The notes under the pieces: model-generated
Told to the model about the DNA's origin: nothing
Databases searched by the model: none
What the model saw: the letters and a program-made list of their open reading frames with translations, nothing else
Position numbers and translations under genes: made by a program
Origin: Schlesneria paludicola DSM 18645
Lineage (GTDB): Bacteria > Planctomycetota > Planctomycetia > Planctomycetales > Planctomycetaceae
DNA: 64,000 bases
Reading direction: 5' to 3'
NCBI GenBank assembly: GCA_945876035.1
Contig: CAMCMU010000001.1
Span: forward strand, 1 to 64,000
Shown: one piece after another, positions 1 through 9,600 of the stretch
Numbering within the stretch: position 1 is the stretch's first letter
Layout of the letters: every line of letters starts with the position of its first letter

Positions 1-124
1 AGCCATGCTCCGCCAACAGGCGGTTCAGCCGTTCATAAAACACGTGACGCGGCGTCTGCGGCAATGCCTCCGCCATCACGAACAACCCCTCCTGACGCTC
101 CTGCTTCCGCCGTCCCATCGCCAT
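1..124 (-). CDS. IS transposase, N-terminal fragment cut by window edge
   Basis: The first 41 codons of a minus-strand gene are visible, starting at an ATG at 124 with a GGAGGT ribosome-binding site about 9 bases upstream. The peptide begins MAMGRRKQERQEGLFV and continues with LPQTPRHVFYERLNRLLAEHG. This matches the usual opening of IS1182-type (DDE, IS5/IS1182 group) transposases, in which a basic GRR start is followed by an LP-x-(S/T)-P-x-H-x-FYE-x-LN motif. Everything else, including the catalytic DDE residues, lies outside the window, so I cannot tell whether the element is intact. An ATG two codons later is an alternative start. The family call rests on pattern memory of the N-terminus only. 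Confidence 0.7.
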   Translation of the reverse strand, partial: MAMGRRKQERQEGLFVMAEALPQTPRHVFYERLNRLLAEHG

Positions 125-620
125 CGAAACCACCTCCGTGAATTCCTAACCAACCACCGCGACGACAGCCTAGCGCCATTCTCCTTCCCGTCAACCGTCA
201 GCAGTGACTTTCACCACGGGCTCCTAGGCGGCGTTGAATTGGTTTCGGATGGCACGAGCGTGAGACTGAGAGACACTCGGTTTTTACTGGAAATCGCAGA
301 GATCGTGAGGGGTCTGAACCGTGCCGCCCGGTCTTGGCCCGGTTGCCGGTTCAGTGGCCTGCAGACAACTCCGGTTATGGTCGGTCAAAAGACTGAGCCA
401 AACCCGCGAGGCTGCCGCTCGAATGCGGCTTCTGGCACAAGCCGACAACTGAGGCTCAAGACCAAGAGTCGACCGCGTTTCGGATGCGGGGGCCGAGTCC
501 GGAGACGGGCACATTCCAGGCCGGATGCGACATCCAAAACACCACACAAATCGACACGCCCGCGACACAACGCAGGACGCTCAAAACAGTCTCGAGAATG
601 AATAGCCAATGTAAAGACGC
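125..620. other. Gene-free stretch next to the IS element
   Basis: About 500 bases between the transposase start and the end of the FGE-like gene. Open frames exist on both strands but none has a recognisable protein or a good start site. The outer end and terminal inverted repeat of the IS must lie here, but I could not locate the repeat because the other end is outside the window. Confidence 0.5.
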
Positions 621-2408
621 TCACAGAAGGACTGGCTGTTGAGTCCTCAAGATACGAAACCCACCGTTGATACCACGAAAATCGGGTGAGCTCCAACCGC
701 GGAAGGCGGAGCGGGAACTAGAAAAAACATCGTTCCACGAACCGCCTCGAAGCACACGAAAGTTGCGCCCCGTCGTGACGTACGGATCCGTACCACCCGG
801 TAGCGTGTCGGCATACACATCCGCGCACCATTCGAACACATTGCCGTGCAGATCATAAAGGCCAAACGGATTCGCCCGCTTCTGACCCACCTGATGCGGA
901 TACGGTTCAGCCTTGGTATTGCCACCGCCAAAACCACCGTACCACCCGTATCGATTTAAGTCCTCGTCTTTCTCTCCAAAGCTCCAACGGCTTGACGTCC
1001 CTGCGCGACAACTCCATTCCCACTCCGCTTCCGTTGGCAAACGGTACGTCACGCCCTCTCGCTGGCTCAACTTCTGCGCAAACTCCTGTGCGGAGTGCCA
1101 ACTCAGGCAACTCGCCGCATAATTAATGCCTTGTTTCACATGTTTTTCACCATGCCATGGCTTCGTTCCCATGACCTGAAACCACTGACCTTGCGTCACC
1201 TGCGTCTTCGACAACCAAAATGCTCGCGTCAACGTCACCGAGACTTGGGTTTCGTTGTCACTCCGATCCTGCTCCGTCGCCGGACTGCCCATCGTGAACT
1301 GACCCGGTGGGATCAGCACCAACTTCATCCCCAATTGGTTCTTCTCCACCAATTGCTTTGCCAACAACATCGCCCACGCCACCTGTGCGGTCTTCGCCTG
1401 CACCCCCGTAAACGGCAGGGCCAAACGCGACAGACAGTCGTTGCAGATACAGTGGCCACTGTGGCCATCGGCAGCCACTTTTGGTAACGCCGCGAGAAGT
1501 TCCCGCATGTCGTTTCGCTGCGGCTGAAGCAAGAGAAACTCCGCCACGCAGGGTCGAAGGAAGTCAAACCGGTCGGCATGGCCTTCCGCGACGATATGAC
1601 GTTCGAGTTCCAGAATCCGATCACGTTTTCTGTACATACTGGCCACGAAGGCGGCGAGCCGCGGGTCACCCTCAGATAAGTGACGCGGTATCATTTCCAG
1701 AAAATGAACGGCGCGGGCATAGTCGTGTTCGAATTCGCTGATGCGTTTTGCTTCTGCAATATGCTGATTGGCTTGTTTGATGAGGCTTTTTCGTTCCTGT
1801 TGCGTTTGCTGTTTCAGTAACTCATCCCGCTTCTGCCGCACTTCCGCAAGCAAGTCGTGATCGGACAGATGCTCGGGGAGACGTCGCAAAATTTGCTCCA
1901 CGCCTAAAACATCCTGATCCTCAGCCAGCAATCGACGAGCCTCCGCGATGATTAATCTGGCTTCGTCGTGTTCTTGCTGTTGCCGAGCCTGCTGATGGCG
2001 CAGGCGTTTGGCCAAATCGAAACCGCTGGATGACACGGGGCCCAACGCCATCGCGACTGCCGCCGATGTTGTCTGCATCGGCGGACAGGCGACCGGGAGT
2101 TTGATCCCCAACGCCGCCGCCCACGTCATCACAGACCACTTGGCCAGAGATGGATCGAGACCGGAAGAGTCCTGCAGCTTGGTCGCCTGCTGAACGATCA
2201 CTGCCGACAATGGAAGGCCACCCGTTGGCCGGCACAGTGCACTCGGCACGCCCGCACGCGCTCCACGGATCAACGCGTCGACCTCCTGTTTGAAGCCGCG
2301 GGGCAACCGATCCCTCAGTAATGCCTCGCACCGCTGAGGATCAGTACTCACTTCGGCTCCGAAGATTTGCACCAAATCGCACAATGTTTGTTGTGGTTGG
2401 TCAGCCAT
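621..2408 (-). CDS. FGE/SUMF1-like domain protein with helical N-terminal half
   Basis: The protein has 595 residues. Residues about 360-590 form a formylglycine-generating-enzyme-like (SUMF1/DUF323) domain: LVLIPPGQFTMGSP, RLPTEAEWEWSCRAG, YDLHGNVFEWC and LRGGSW are all visible. The paired cysteines that true FGE enzymes carry after the RGGS motif are absent (the protein reads RGGSWNDVFSSSRSAFRG), so sulfatase activation is unlikely; such domains often serve as binding modules. The first 340 residues are mostly helical and charged, with two copies of a short motif (LPEHLSD near 178 and IPRHLSEGD near 240), each followed by a KRD-rich helix. A Cys cluster HCICNDC sits at 319-325. No signal peptide is seen, so it is probably cytoplasmic. 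The N-terminal region resembles regions found beside planctomycete kinase or chaperone-like proteins, but I cannot name it. Confidence 0.85.
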   Translation of the reverse strand: MADQPQQTLCDLVQIFGAEVSTDPQRCEALLRDRLPRGFKQEVDALIRGARAGVPSALCRPTGGLPLSAVIVQQATKLQDSSGLDPSLAKWSVMTWAAALGIKLPVACPPMQTTSAAVAMALGPVSSSGFDLAKRLRHQQARQQQEHDEARLIIAEARRLLAEDQDVLGVEQILRRLPEHLSDHDLLAEVRQKRDELLKQQTQQERKSLIKQANQHIAEAKRISEFEHDYARAVHFLEMIPRHLSEGDPRLAAFVASMYRKRDRILELERHIVAEGHADRFDFLRPCVAEFLLLQPQRNDMRELLAALPKVAADGHSGHCICNDCLSRLALPFTGVQAKTAQVAWAMLLAKQLVEKNQLGMKLVLIPPGQFTMGSPATEQDRSDNETQVSVTLTRAFWLSKTQVTQGQWFQVMGTKPWHGEKHVKQGINYAASCLSWHSAQEFAQKLSQREGVTYRLPTEAEWEWSCRAGTSSRWSFGEKDEDLNRYGWYGGFGGGNTKAEPYPHQVGQKRANPFGLYDLHGNVFEWCADVYADTLPGGTDPYVTTGRNFRVLRGGSWNDVFSSSRSAFRGWSSPDFRGINGGFRILRTQQPVLL

Positions 2409-2876
2409 GAACCAGCGCCCCAGTTTTCAAAACAACCTTGTTCGCAAGATCCCGCTGGTGACTCGAAGTCGATTAGCGCGCTATCCCCGTATTCCGAATC
2501 GATGTTCCTCGTACCTCAGATACAGCGACAAAGCATCCATTACAGGTCCACTGATGATTGCGAGCAGAGAGAAAAAATGCCAGTCGCCGGGGGGAGATAA
2601 GGCTATTGGAGAGGCTGCACAACCGCTTCGGCGAGGGCTTCAGGTCTCCAAAAATGTCCCGTCGGAGTCGGCCGGCTTCGATTTGTTGTTTTAGGAGGTC
2701 GGTGTTTGAGCAGCCCACTCCGAGGGAGCGTCCGGTTGTCCTCACGCATTCCAGTCCGTTCAACAACAACACGGCCCGCGCGTGATTCGTCATCCTATAG
2801 GACTCTCTTGGGCCGCCGGCTCGCCTTGCGCCATGAAGCATACGAACAAGCCTGAATCAGATTCCTGAGCGTCCCT
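2409..2876. other. Intergenic region, no supported gene
   Basis: About 470 bases upstream of the FGE-like gene. A 122-codon minus-strand frame (2473-2841) is open, but it has no domain I recognise and no convincing ribosome-binding site. I treat it as non-coding or decayed sequence. Confidence 0.4.
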
Positions 2877-3587
2877 TTACGCCAGGATTTGGATCAGACC
2901 CGTTCGCAGGTCATACGTTGCCCCCACAATTTTCACCGGCCCGGCGGTAGCAGGCCTAGACACGATGGCGTCCAGCCTTTTGAGTCGCTCAACACCGATG
3001 ATAACGTTCTCGCGAATGGCATTTTCGAGCAACACGCCGGGACGCAGTTTTGAACGCTCAACGGCCGGTTTGATCAGCCCAATTAACTCGTTCAGGGCAC
3101 CGGGCGGAACATCATCTTTATCGATGTGATTGACGGCGGCTTTCACCGCGCCACAGTTGCTGTGTCCCAGCACCATGATCAGTGGGACGTTGAGTTCCGT
3201 AATGGCGTATTCGATGCTCCCTTTGACGACAATGCCAGATCCGTCGACGATGTTACCGGCGATGCGGATCACGAACAGATCACCCACTCCTTGATCGAAC
3301 AACAGTTCTGGTGGAACACGGGCATCCGCACAGGTAATGATCAGCGCCTCCGGCTTTTGTGACTCCTCCAGAGCACTGAAGTCCTTTGGTGTCCGACGCG
3401 GGTTGGAAACGGCGCCGCTGGCAAACCGCGCATTGCCATCCAATAAATCCTTTAAGACATCTTCCGGGGTCCGTGATGCCTCTTGGACAGAGTTGGCGGA
3501 GGCTTGTTGTGTTAACGTCCAGCCGAGCCCGAGGGATGCCATTCCTGTAAGACCGACAAAGTCGCGACGAGACAAATCGGGATTCAT
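2877..3587 (-). CDS. Exported beta-class carbonic anhydrase
   Basis: The protein has 236 residues and interconverts CO2 and bicarbonate. Zinc-site residues of the beta class are clear: Cys86, Asp88 and Arg90 in CADARVPPE, then His142 and Cys145 in HSNCGA. The N-terminus (NPDLSRRDFVGLTGMASLGLGW) is a twin-arginine signal peptide, so the enzyme should be exported folded with its zinc. I chose the ATG at 3587 because GGAG lies 8 bases upstream; an ATG two codons earlier (3593) is the alternative. Most bacterial beta-carbonic anhydrases are cytoplasmic, so the Tat signal is the notable feature. Family assignment is firm. Confidence 0.93.
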   Translation of the reverse strand: MNPDLSRRDFVGLTGMASLGLGWTLTQQASANSVQEASRTPEDVLKDLLDGNARFASGAVSNPRRTPKDFSALEESQKPEALIITCADARVPPELLFDQGVGDLFVIRIAGNIVDGSGIVVKGSIEYAITELNVPLIMVLGHSNCGAVKAAVNHIDKDDVPPGALNELIGLIKPAVERSKLRPGVLLENAIRENVIIGVERLKRLDAIVSRPATAGPVKIVGATYDLRTGLIQILA

Positions 3588-4025
3588 TGTCATAGCTCCA
3601 AAGTTAAAGCAACCAGCGGGGAAGCCCTGCGAACGACGAGACGTCACTTCTAGCAAATCACACAGCATTTCTGCAATCCTTCAACCGAACTCCGGTCGGT
3701 ATCGGATACGATCGCAAATTTCGGGGACAGTGCCACCGACGTTCCTGTTCGGGAGCGTCAGCGACTTGCGAAGCCGACGACAGATGCCAAAACGCACGGC
3801 TCGACCCCACCTTGGGTTTCCGCAGCGAACGTGCGAACAACCCCAATTTCCCGCTTGCAAAACGCGACGCCGCAGCCAAGATGAATCGCGTTTTCCGTAT
3901 CGCTTGACACCTCCGCCCGCTGCGTTGATCGCGAGTACGACAGGCCTGAGGTTGGACGAGAAAAGTGAGGCGGAAAACGGTGTTCCAGGATAGAGTCCCG
4001 CGGCACATTCCAATAGAATTGACCG
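3588..4025. other. Divergent intergenic region
   Basis: About 440 bases between the carbonic anhydrase (minus) and the Kef-type antiporter (plus). It should hold both promoters. Open frames here are overlapping, arginine-rich and unrecognisable, so no gene is called. Confidence 0.45.
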
Positions 4026-5309
4026 ATGCACCATCTTGACCTGATTTTGACGCTGACAGCCAGTTTATCGGCTGCGCTTGTGTTCGGTTATATCACCTTC
4101 CGCTTGAAGCTATCGCCTATCGTCGGATACCTCTTGGCGGGGTTCGTGGTGGGACCGGCGACACCCGGTTTTGTGGGTAATCAGGAGATCGCCCAACAGT
4201 TTGCCGAAATCGGAGTCATTCTACTGATGTTTGGAGTCGGATTGCAGTTTCATCTTAAGGAACTGCTCCGCGTCCGCAAAATCGCAATCCCCGGTGGCAT
4301 CGGACAGATTCTGATCGCGACCGGATTGGGTGTCGTTGCCCTGATCACCACAGGAGGATCGTGGTCGACAGGCCTTGTCTTCGGACTGGCGATTTCGGTC
4401 GCCAGCACCGTCGTCTTGTTACGAGTCTTGGCCGACAACAACGACTTACACACACCGGGCGGGCATATCGCCATTGGATGGCTGGTCATCGAAGATCTCT
4501 GCACAGTATTGGTCCTCGTTCTGCTCCCCGTGATCTTCAGTAAGACCGATGCCAGTTCGGTGGGCGTCTTGATTTCACTCGCATGGTCGATCGCGAAACT
4601 AGGATTGCTGATCGTTGTGACCCTGCTCGCCGGACAACGTGTGATCCACGGGATCTTGGCAAAAGTCTCAGCGACGGGCTCGCGCGAACTTTTTACGCTC
4701 GCCGTGCTGGTGCTTCCGTTATGCATCGCGTTGGGTGCCGCATCGTTGTTCGGCGCCTCCATGGCACTCGGCGCGTTCCTCGCCGGGATGGTCGTCGGAC
4801 GCTCGAACTTCAGCCAACGCGCGGCGACCGAGGCGCTGCCGATGCGTGATGCCTTCGCCGTCCTATTCTTCGTTTCGGTGGGGATGCTCTTTGACCCAAA
4901 AATGCTCTTGGAAAATCCTCGACTACTCGCGGCAACATTGGGGGTTGTGTTGATTGGCAAGCCACTGACTGCGTTTGGAATCATTCTGGGAATGAAGTAT
5001 CCCGTACGTATTGGCTTGGTCGTGGCGATTGCACTAGCCCAAATCGGTGAATTCTCGTTCATCGTTGCCAGTTTGGGCGAGCATCTGGGGTTGCTCGATC
5101 ACCAAGCGACAAATGTGCTGGTGGCGACTGCGATTATTAGTATCAGCATCAATCCCCTGCTTTACCGCTTGATCGATCCCTTGGAGCGATGGCTGCTGCG
5201 AGTAGCCCCCTCTTTGCGTCAGAGGGCAGGGCACACCCTCACGGATCACCCTGAAATTCATGCCTCGTCCACAACCGAGGGTGCCCGATCATCGGTGGAA
5301 CAGAGTTGA
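4026..5309 (+). CDS. CPA2/Kef-type cation:proton antiporter lacking RCK domain
   Basis: The 427-residue protein is almost entirely hydrophobic, with about 12 membrane segments typical of the Na_H_Exchanger fold. Diagnostic stretches include KLSPIVGYLLAGFVVGP near residue 28, GVILLMFGVGLQFHLKEL near 68, and the AQIGEFSFIVASLG motif near 338. These match the YbaL/KefB/KefC group that exchanges K+ or other cations for protons at the inner membrane. Family members usually have about 560-600 residues with a C-terminal TrkA-N (RCK) nucleotide-binding domain. Here the protein ends about 40 residues after the last helix (LLYRLIDPLERWLLRV), and no RCK-like sequence follows in any frame. Regulation by NAD(H) or glutathione through RCK is therefore not expected. 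Confidence 0.9.
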   Translation: MHHLDLILTLTASLSAALVFGYITFRLKLSPIVGYLLAGFVVGPATPGFVGNQEIAQQFAEIGVILLMFGVGLQFHLKELLRVRKIAIPGGIGQILIATGLGVVALITTGGSWSTGLVFGLAISVASTVVLLRVLADNNDLHTPGGHIAIGWLVIEDLCTVLVLVLLPVIFSKTDASSVGVLISLAWSIAKLGLLIVVTLLAGQRVIHGILAKVSATGSRELFTLAVLVLPLCIALGAASLFGASMALGAFLAGMVVGRSNFSQRAATEALPMRDAFAVLFFVSVGMLFDPKMLLENPRLLAATLGVVLIGKPLTAFGIILGMKYPVRIGLVVAIALAQIGEFSFIVASLGEHLGLLDHQATNVLVATAIISISINPLLYRLIDPLERWLLRVAPSLRQRAGHTLTDHPEIHASSTTEGARSSVEQS

Positions 5310-5562
5310 CCCATCGTCCGGTGGTCGCCTGCCACGGCAGGACCGGAAGAACGTCCCCCTGAATCGTCTCAACCCGAGTAAGAAAACATCGGAGTCAATT
5401 TGGCCCGTGCCACGCATTGGGCGAGCGGCAGTCCCTGTGAGATCTCTGTTGAGGAGCGACAGAAGTCCGTTTGGCAGCAACCGCAGAACAGATCTTCAGC
5501 GGACCGCTTCCGCGACTGCCAAAGGATTCGCAGGCCTGTGGGCAAAGCCGGGGATTTCGATG

Positions 5563-6318
5563 CTACGGATCGACAGACTGCGGGCCGATGCACAATCTTT
5601 CCAGCGTTGATGCGATGCGTCTGAAGACGTCTATCGGAATGGTGTGACCCCCTCGGAACGAAATAAACTCCACACGCGATCCGGCATCGGTCAGCATGTC
5701 TCGCAGGGCTTCGGCCGTCGAATGAGGAAGTATGGGGTCTTCCGTTCCATGGCTCTGTAGCACCGTTAATCCGCGACGGTGTGACACACGTTGGCGCCAT
5801 TCGGATTCGTTGAGGAGCGTTCCTGAAAGGACAATCAATCCGGCAGGGTTTCCGTCACAATTCAAAGTCACATCTGTGGCCAACATGGCCCCCTGCGAGA
5901 ATCCACCGAGGACAAATCGATCAATCGGCACAGCTGTTTGACGGCTCCACTCCGAAATCATCGAGGAAAGTCGTTGTCTCGACAACTCGAGGCCTTCAGG
6001 CTTGTCTTCGCGAAGATCTCTCAATTGACCGAAGGCAACAGCCATCTGTAGCTTCTGAAGGTCGAGATGCCACCAAGCACGGCCCTCAGGCATTCCGAGA
6101 TCCGACAAGTCGAGCGGCGCTTCTGGAAAAACGAATTGAACGTGTGCAGCCAACGACGGCGTGTATTTGAATAGCTCGGCGCCGAATGGAACGAGATCGG
6201 ATCCAGAAGCACCGTAACCGTGACACAACACCACGATCAAACGGGGCTGCGTCTCCGCAGGAAGAGCATCGATGACTCGGCAATTCAGCTCGCCAAGTTG
6301 TATAGTGTGGTCGTTCAT
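5563..6318 (-). CDS. Alpha/beta-hydrolase, phospholipase/carboxylesterase family
   Basis: A 251-residue cytosolic esterase of the Abhydrolase_2 family (YpfH/YtpA-like carboxylesterases). The Ser-Asp-His triad is visible: Ser141 in GGFSQGAM, Asp194 in HGTEDPILP and His225 in GGHTIP. The oxyanion-loop motif LCHGYGASGSDL is near residue 31. I start at MNDHTIQLGELNC (6318), which has AGGA about 11 bases upstream; upstream codons to 6360 lack family similarity. It is transcribed away from hrpA, sharing a divergent promoter region of about 280 bases. The natural substrate cannot be read from sequence. Confidence 0.88.
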   Translation of the reverse strand: MNDHTIQLGELNCRVIDALPAETQPRLIVVLCHGYGASGSDLVPFGAELFKYTPSLAAHVQFVFPEAPLDLSDLGMPEGRAWWHLDLQKLQMAVAFGQLRDLREDKPEGLELSRQRLSSMISEWSRQTAVPIDRFVLGGFSQGAMLATDVTLNCDGNPAGLIVLSGTLLNESEWRQRVSHRRGLTVLQSHGTEDPILPHSTAEALRDMLTDAGSRVEFISFRGGHTIPIDVFRRIASTLERLCIGPQSVDP

Positions 6319-6600
6319 TGTGGGTGATCCTAGGGATGATGGCCGACTTCGATCAGACAAACTGTTGAGTCTAACGCAAACACGCTCTCAGTGCTTTCCG
6401 CAAGTCGATTTCAGAGATACTCTTGAGGCCCTCAGACAACACAGAACTCGGTCGTTGTCCACGGCAACGTCCGTCAAGTGATTCGAATTGTGCCGCAGTC
6501 TCTGGAGTCACTGTTGTTGACCTGAGAGGACTGGACACGCGTACCGACCATCCGAAAAAGTCGTTCGATTTCGGCAAATCGAACTTTGTGAGAGGCGTGA

Positions 6601-9600
6601 ATGAGCGACCCGTGCGAAATAGAGACCGCTCTTTCAAAGGCGATGATGATTGATCGTCATCGCCTGCGTCGGATGTGGGGTGGAGTCCTAGAAGCTCAAC
6701 GCAACAAGCAGCCATGCGATCGCAATCTGGCCGTGTTGCAGGACGAGCTGGCCAAATCGTGTCAGCGTCGCGAGCAACGAGTGAGCGGCAAGCCGATTCC
6801 GGATTACGATCCGATGCTGCCGGTCTGTCAGCGGCGCGATGAGATCGCAGCAGCAATCCAAAATCATCGCGTCGTTGTGATCTGCGGTGAAACGGGCTCT
6901 GGCAAATCAACGCAGCTTCCGAAGATCTGCTTGGATCTCGGACGAGGTGTCGAGGGGATGATCGGGCATACGCAACCCCGTCGAATTGCAGCGAGATCGG
7001 TCGCCGCGCGCGTTGCAGAGGAATTGCGTGTAACTCTGGGGCGTGAGGTCGGTTTCAAAGTTCGTTTTGCGGACGTAACGTCGCCTCAAACGTATATCAA
7101 GCTGATGACGGATGGGATTCTGTTAGCAGAGAATCAGCATGACCGATGGCTTGACCAGTACGATACGATCATTGTGGATGAAGCCCACGAAAGGTCGCTC
7201 AACATCGACTTTCTTCTTGGCAATCTGCATCGGCTGGTTTTGAAACGTCGCGAACTGAAAGTGATTATCACTTCTGCCACAATCGACGCCAAGCGGTTTG
7301 CCGATCACTTTCGGACGGTCGCGGGTGAAGTTCCCGTCTTGGAAGTCACAGGCCGGACCTTTCCTGTTGATCTCCACTACCGTCCGCTCCAGTCGGACGA
7401 CGATGGAAATGAACCCGATTTGCAACAAGCGGTGGTCGATGCCGTCGCGGAAGTCACCGCATACGGGCCTGGCGATGTCCTCATCTTCATGCCGACAGAG
7501 CGAGAGATTCACGAGACGTCCAAAACATTAAGAGGTCGTACATTCGGTGGCTCAAAGGTCGATCTGCTGCCGCTTTACGCCCGGCTTTCCGCCAGTGAGC
7601 AACAACGTGTCTTTCAGACATCCTCGATGCGACGCATTGTGATTGCCACGAATGTGGCCGAATCCTCACTGACCGTACCGGGCATCCGCTACGTGATTGA
7701 TACCGGCACGGCACGCATCAGCCGGTACTCACCCAAAAGTAAATTGCAGCGGCTTCCCATCGAGGTGGTATCCCGAGCGTCCGCCGATCAGCGGGCCGGC
7801 CGTTGCGGGCGTATTGGGCCGGGGATTTGTATTCGTCTTTATTCAGAAGAGGACTACCGCAGTCGCGAGCGATTCACGCCGCCCGAAATTCTGCGATCGA
7901 ATCTAGCCGATGTCATTTTGCAAACGAAGATGCACGGACTGGGAGCGATCGAGGAATTTCCATTTCTGGAACCGCCAAAGCCCGAGTCCATTCGAGACGG
8001 CTACAAGACGCTGTTTGAATTGGGCGCGGTCAATGACCGTCGCGAGTTGACAGAACTCGGCAGACAATTGGCACGACTGCCGGTTGACCCGCGCATTGCC
8101 CGCATTGTCTGGGCGGCTCGCGAAGAACATTGCCTGCCCGAGATTCTGATCATTGCCTCCGCTTTAGAGATGCAGGATCCCCGCGAGCGACCTCTCGAAA
8201 AACAATCACTAGCCGATCAAGCGCACAAGCGTTTTCTAGACGAAGAGTCCGATTTTCTGAGCTACCTGAAGTTGTGGGATTTCTTTCACGAATTGAAGGG
8301 CAAGCTGTCGCATAGCCAACTTCGAAAGGCTTGCCTGCAAAACTTTCTGTCGTGGAACCGCATGCGTGAGTGGATCGAAGTCCATGCCGAATTGGTCGAA
8401 ATCGTCCGCGAGAGGACGACGGTCGCCATACCTCACAAGCCGAATACACAGCCGCGGAATGTGAGAGTACCGCAGACCCGACCGGCCCTCGTCTCCAACG
8501 AATGGACTCGTCGCAACGACTCTGGCGCCATTCATCGTGCATTGCTGACCGGATTCTTGTCGAGCATCGGCTTGCGGACCGAAACCAGTGAGTATCAGGT
8601 GGCGGGTGGACAGAAGGGATTTCTCTGGCCAGGCTCTGGACTCACCAGCCAGAAAAAAAAGTGGATTGTCGCTGCGGAACTTCTGGAAACGACACGTCGT
8701 TTCCTGCGTACTGCAGCTGGCATCGATCCCAATTGGATCGAACCGCTGGCCGGTCATCTACTGACGCGAAGCTACAGCGAGCCTCATTGGGATCCCGAAT
8801 CACTGGCGGTGATGGCTCATGAAAAGGTCTCCTTATTCGGGCTGTTGATCGTCCCTCGTCGGCAGGTCCGTTATGCCAAGATCGATCCCCTGAAATCACG
8901 TGAACTGTTTGTGTGGCAGGGACTGGTACATGGGGAATGGGGTGACAGACCGGTTGAAAACGAGCCCGTATCACACAGTCAGGGCCGACCGATTGAAAAC
9001 CCGCCTGTCGATCGTGCTCCGCGAAAGCCGACGCCGCCTCGACCTGAGTTTCTCGTCAAAAACCTCGAACTTGTGAAGCGACTTCACGAGCTGGAGTCTC
9101 GCTCTCGTAAAGGGAACTTGTTGCGGGATGTTGATGCCCTCTACGACTTTTATGCCGAACGACTCCCGAACGAGATCCTCGATGGCACTCATTTGACACA
9201 GTGGCTGCGAACGGCATCCGTCGAGCGACGGCAACGGCTGTTGATGACCGAGACCGACGTCCTACAGGAAGGCGCGGTCCCTTCTACGAAAGAGGCGTTT
9301 CCTGATACCGTGCAGATGCGTGGCTTGTCATTACCACTCGAGTACCGTCTCGACCCAGGCGGTGCCGAGGATGGTGTCACAGTCACCGTGCCACAGGAAG
9401 GCTTGAACCAATTGGATGCCGAACGCTTGGGATGGCTGGTCCCGGGGTTGATCGAAGAGAAGATTGTGGCTCTGTTGAAGACACTCCCCAAAGACGTCCG
9501 ACGGTCGCTGGTCCCCATCCCCGAGACAGCAGCTCGCGTATCCGAGGTGATCCGATTCGGCGAAAATTCTGTTGCGGAATCGGTCGCGCGTGCCGTCGAA

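Noticed and set aside
5-601. Plus-strand frame of 198 codons at the left end
   Set aside because: Arg/His/Pro/Ser-rich shadow composition; it lies opposite the transposase start, which has a family match and ribosome-binding site.
2473-2841. Minus-strand 122-codon frame
   Set aside because: No domain, no ribosome-binding site and uneven composition; I could not separate it from chance.
4250-5062. Minus-strand 270-codon frame inside the antiporter gene
   Set aside because: Ser/Thr/Pro-rich antisense shadow of a membrane protein; the plus strand carries the full family signature.
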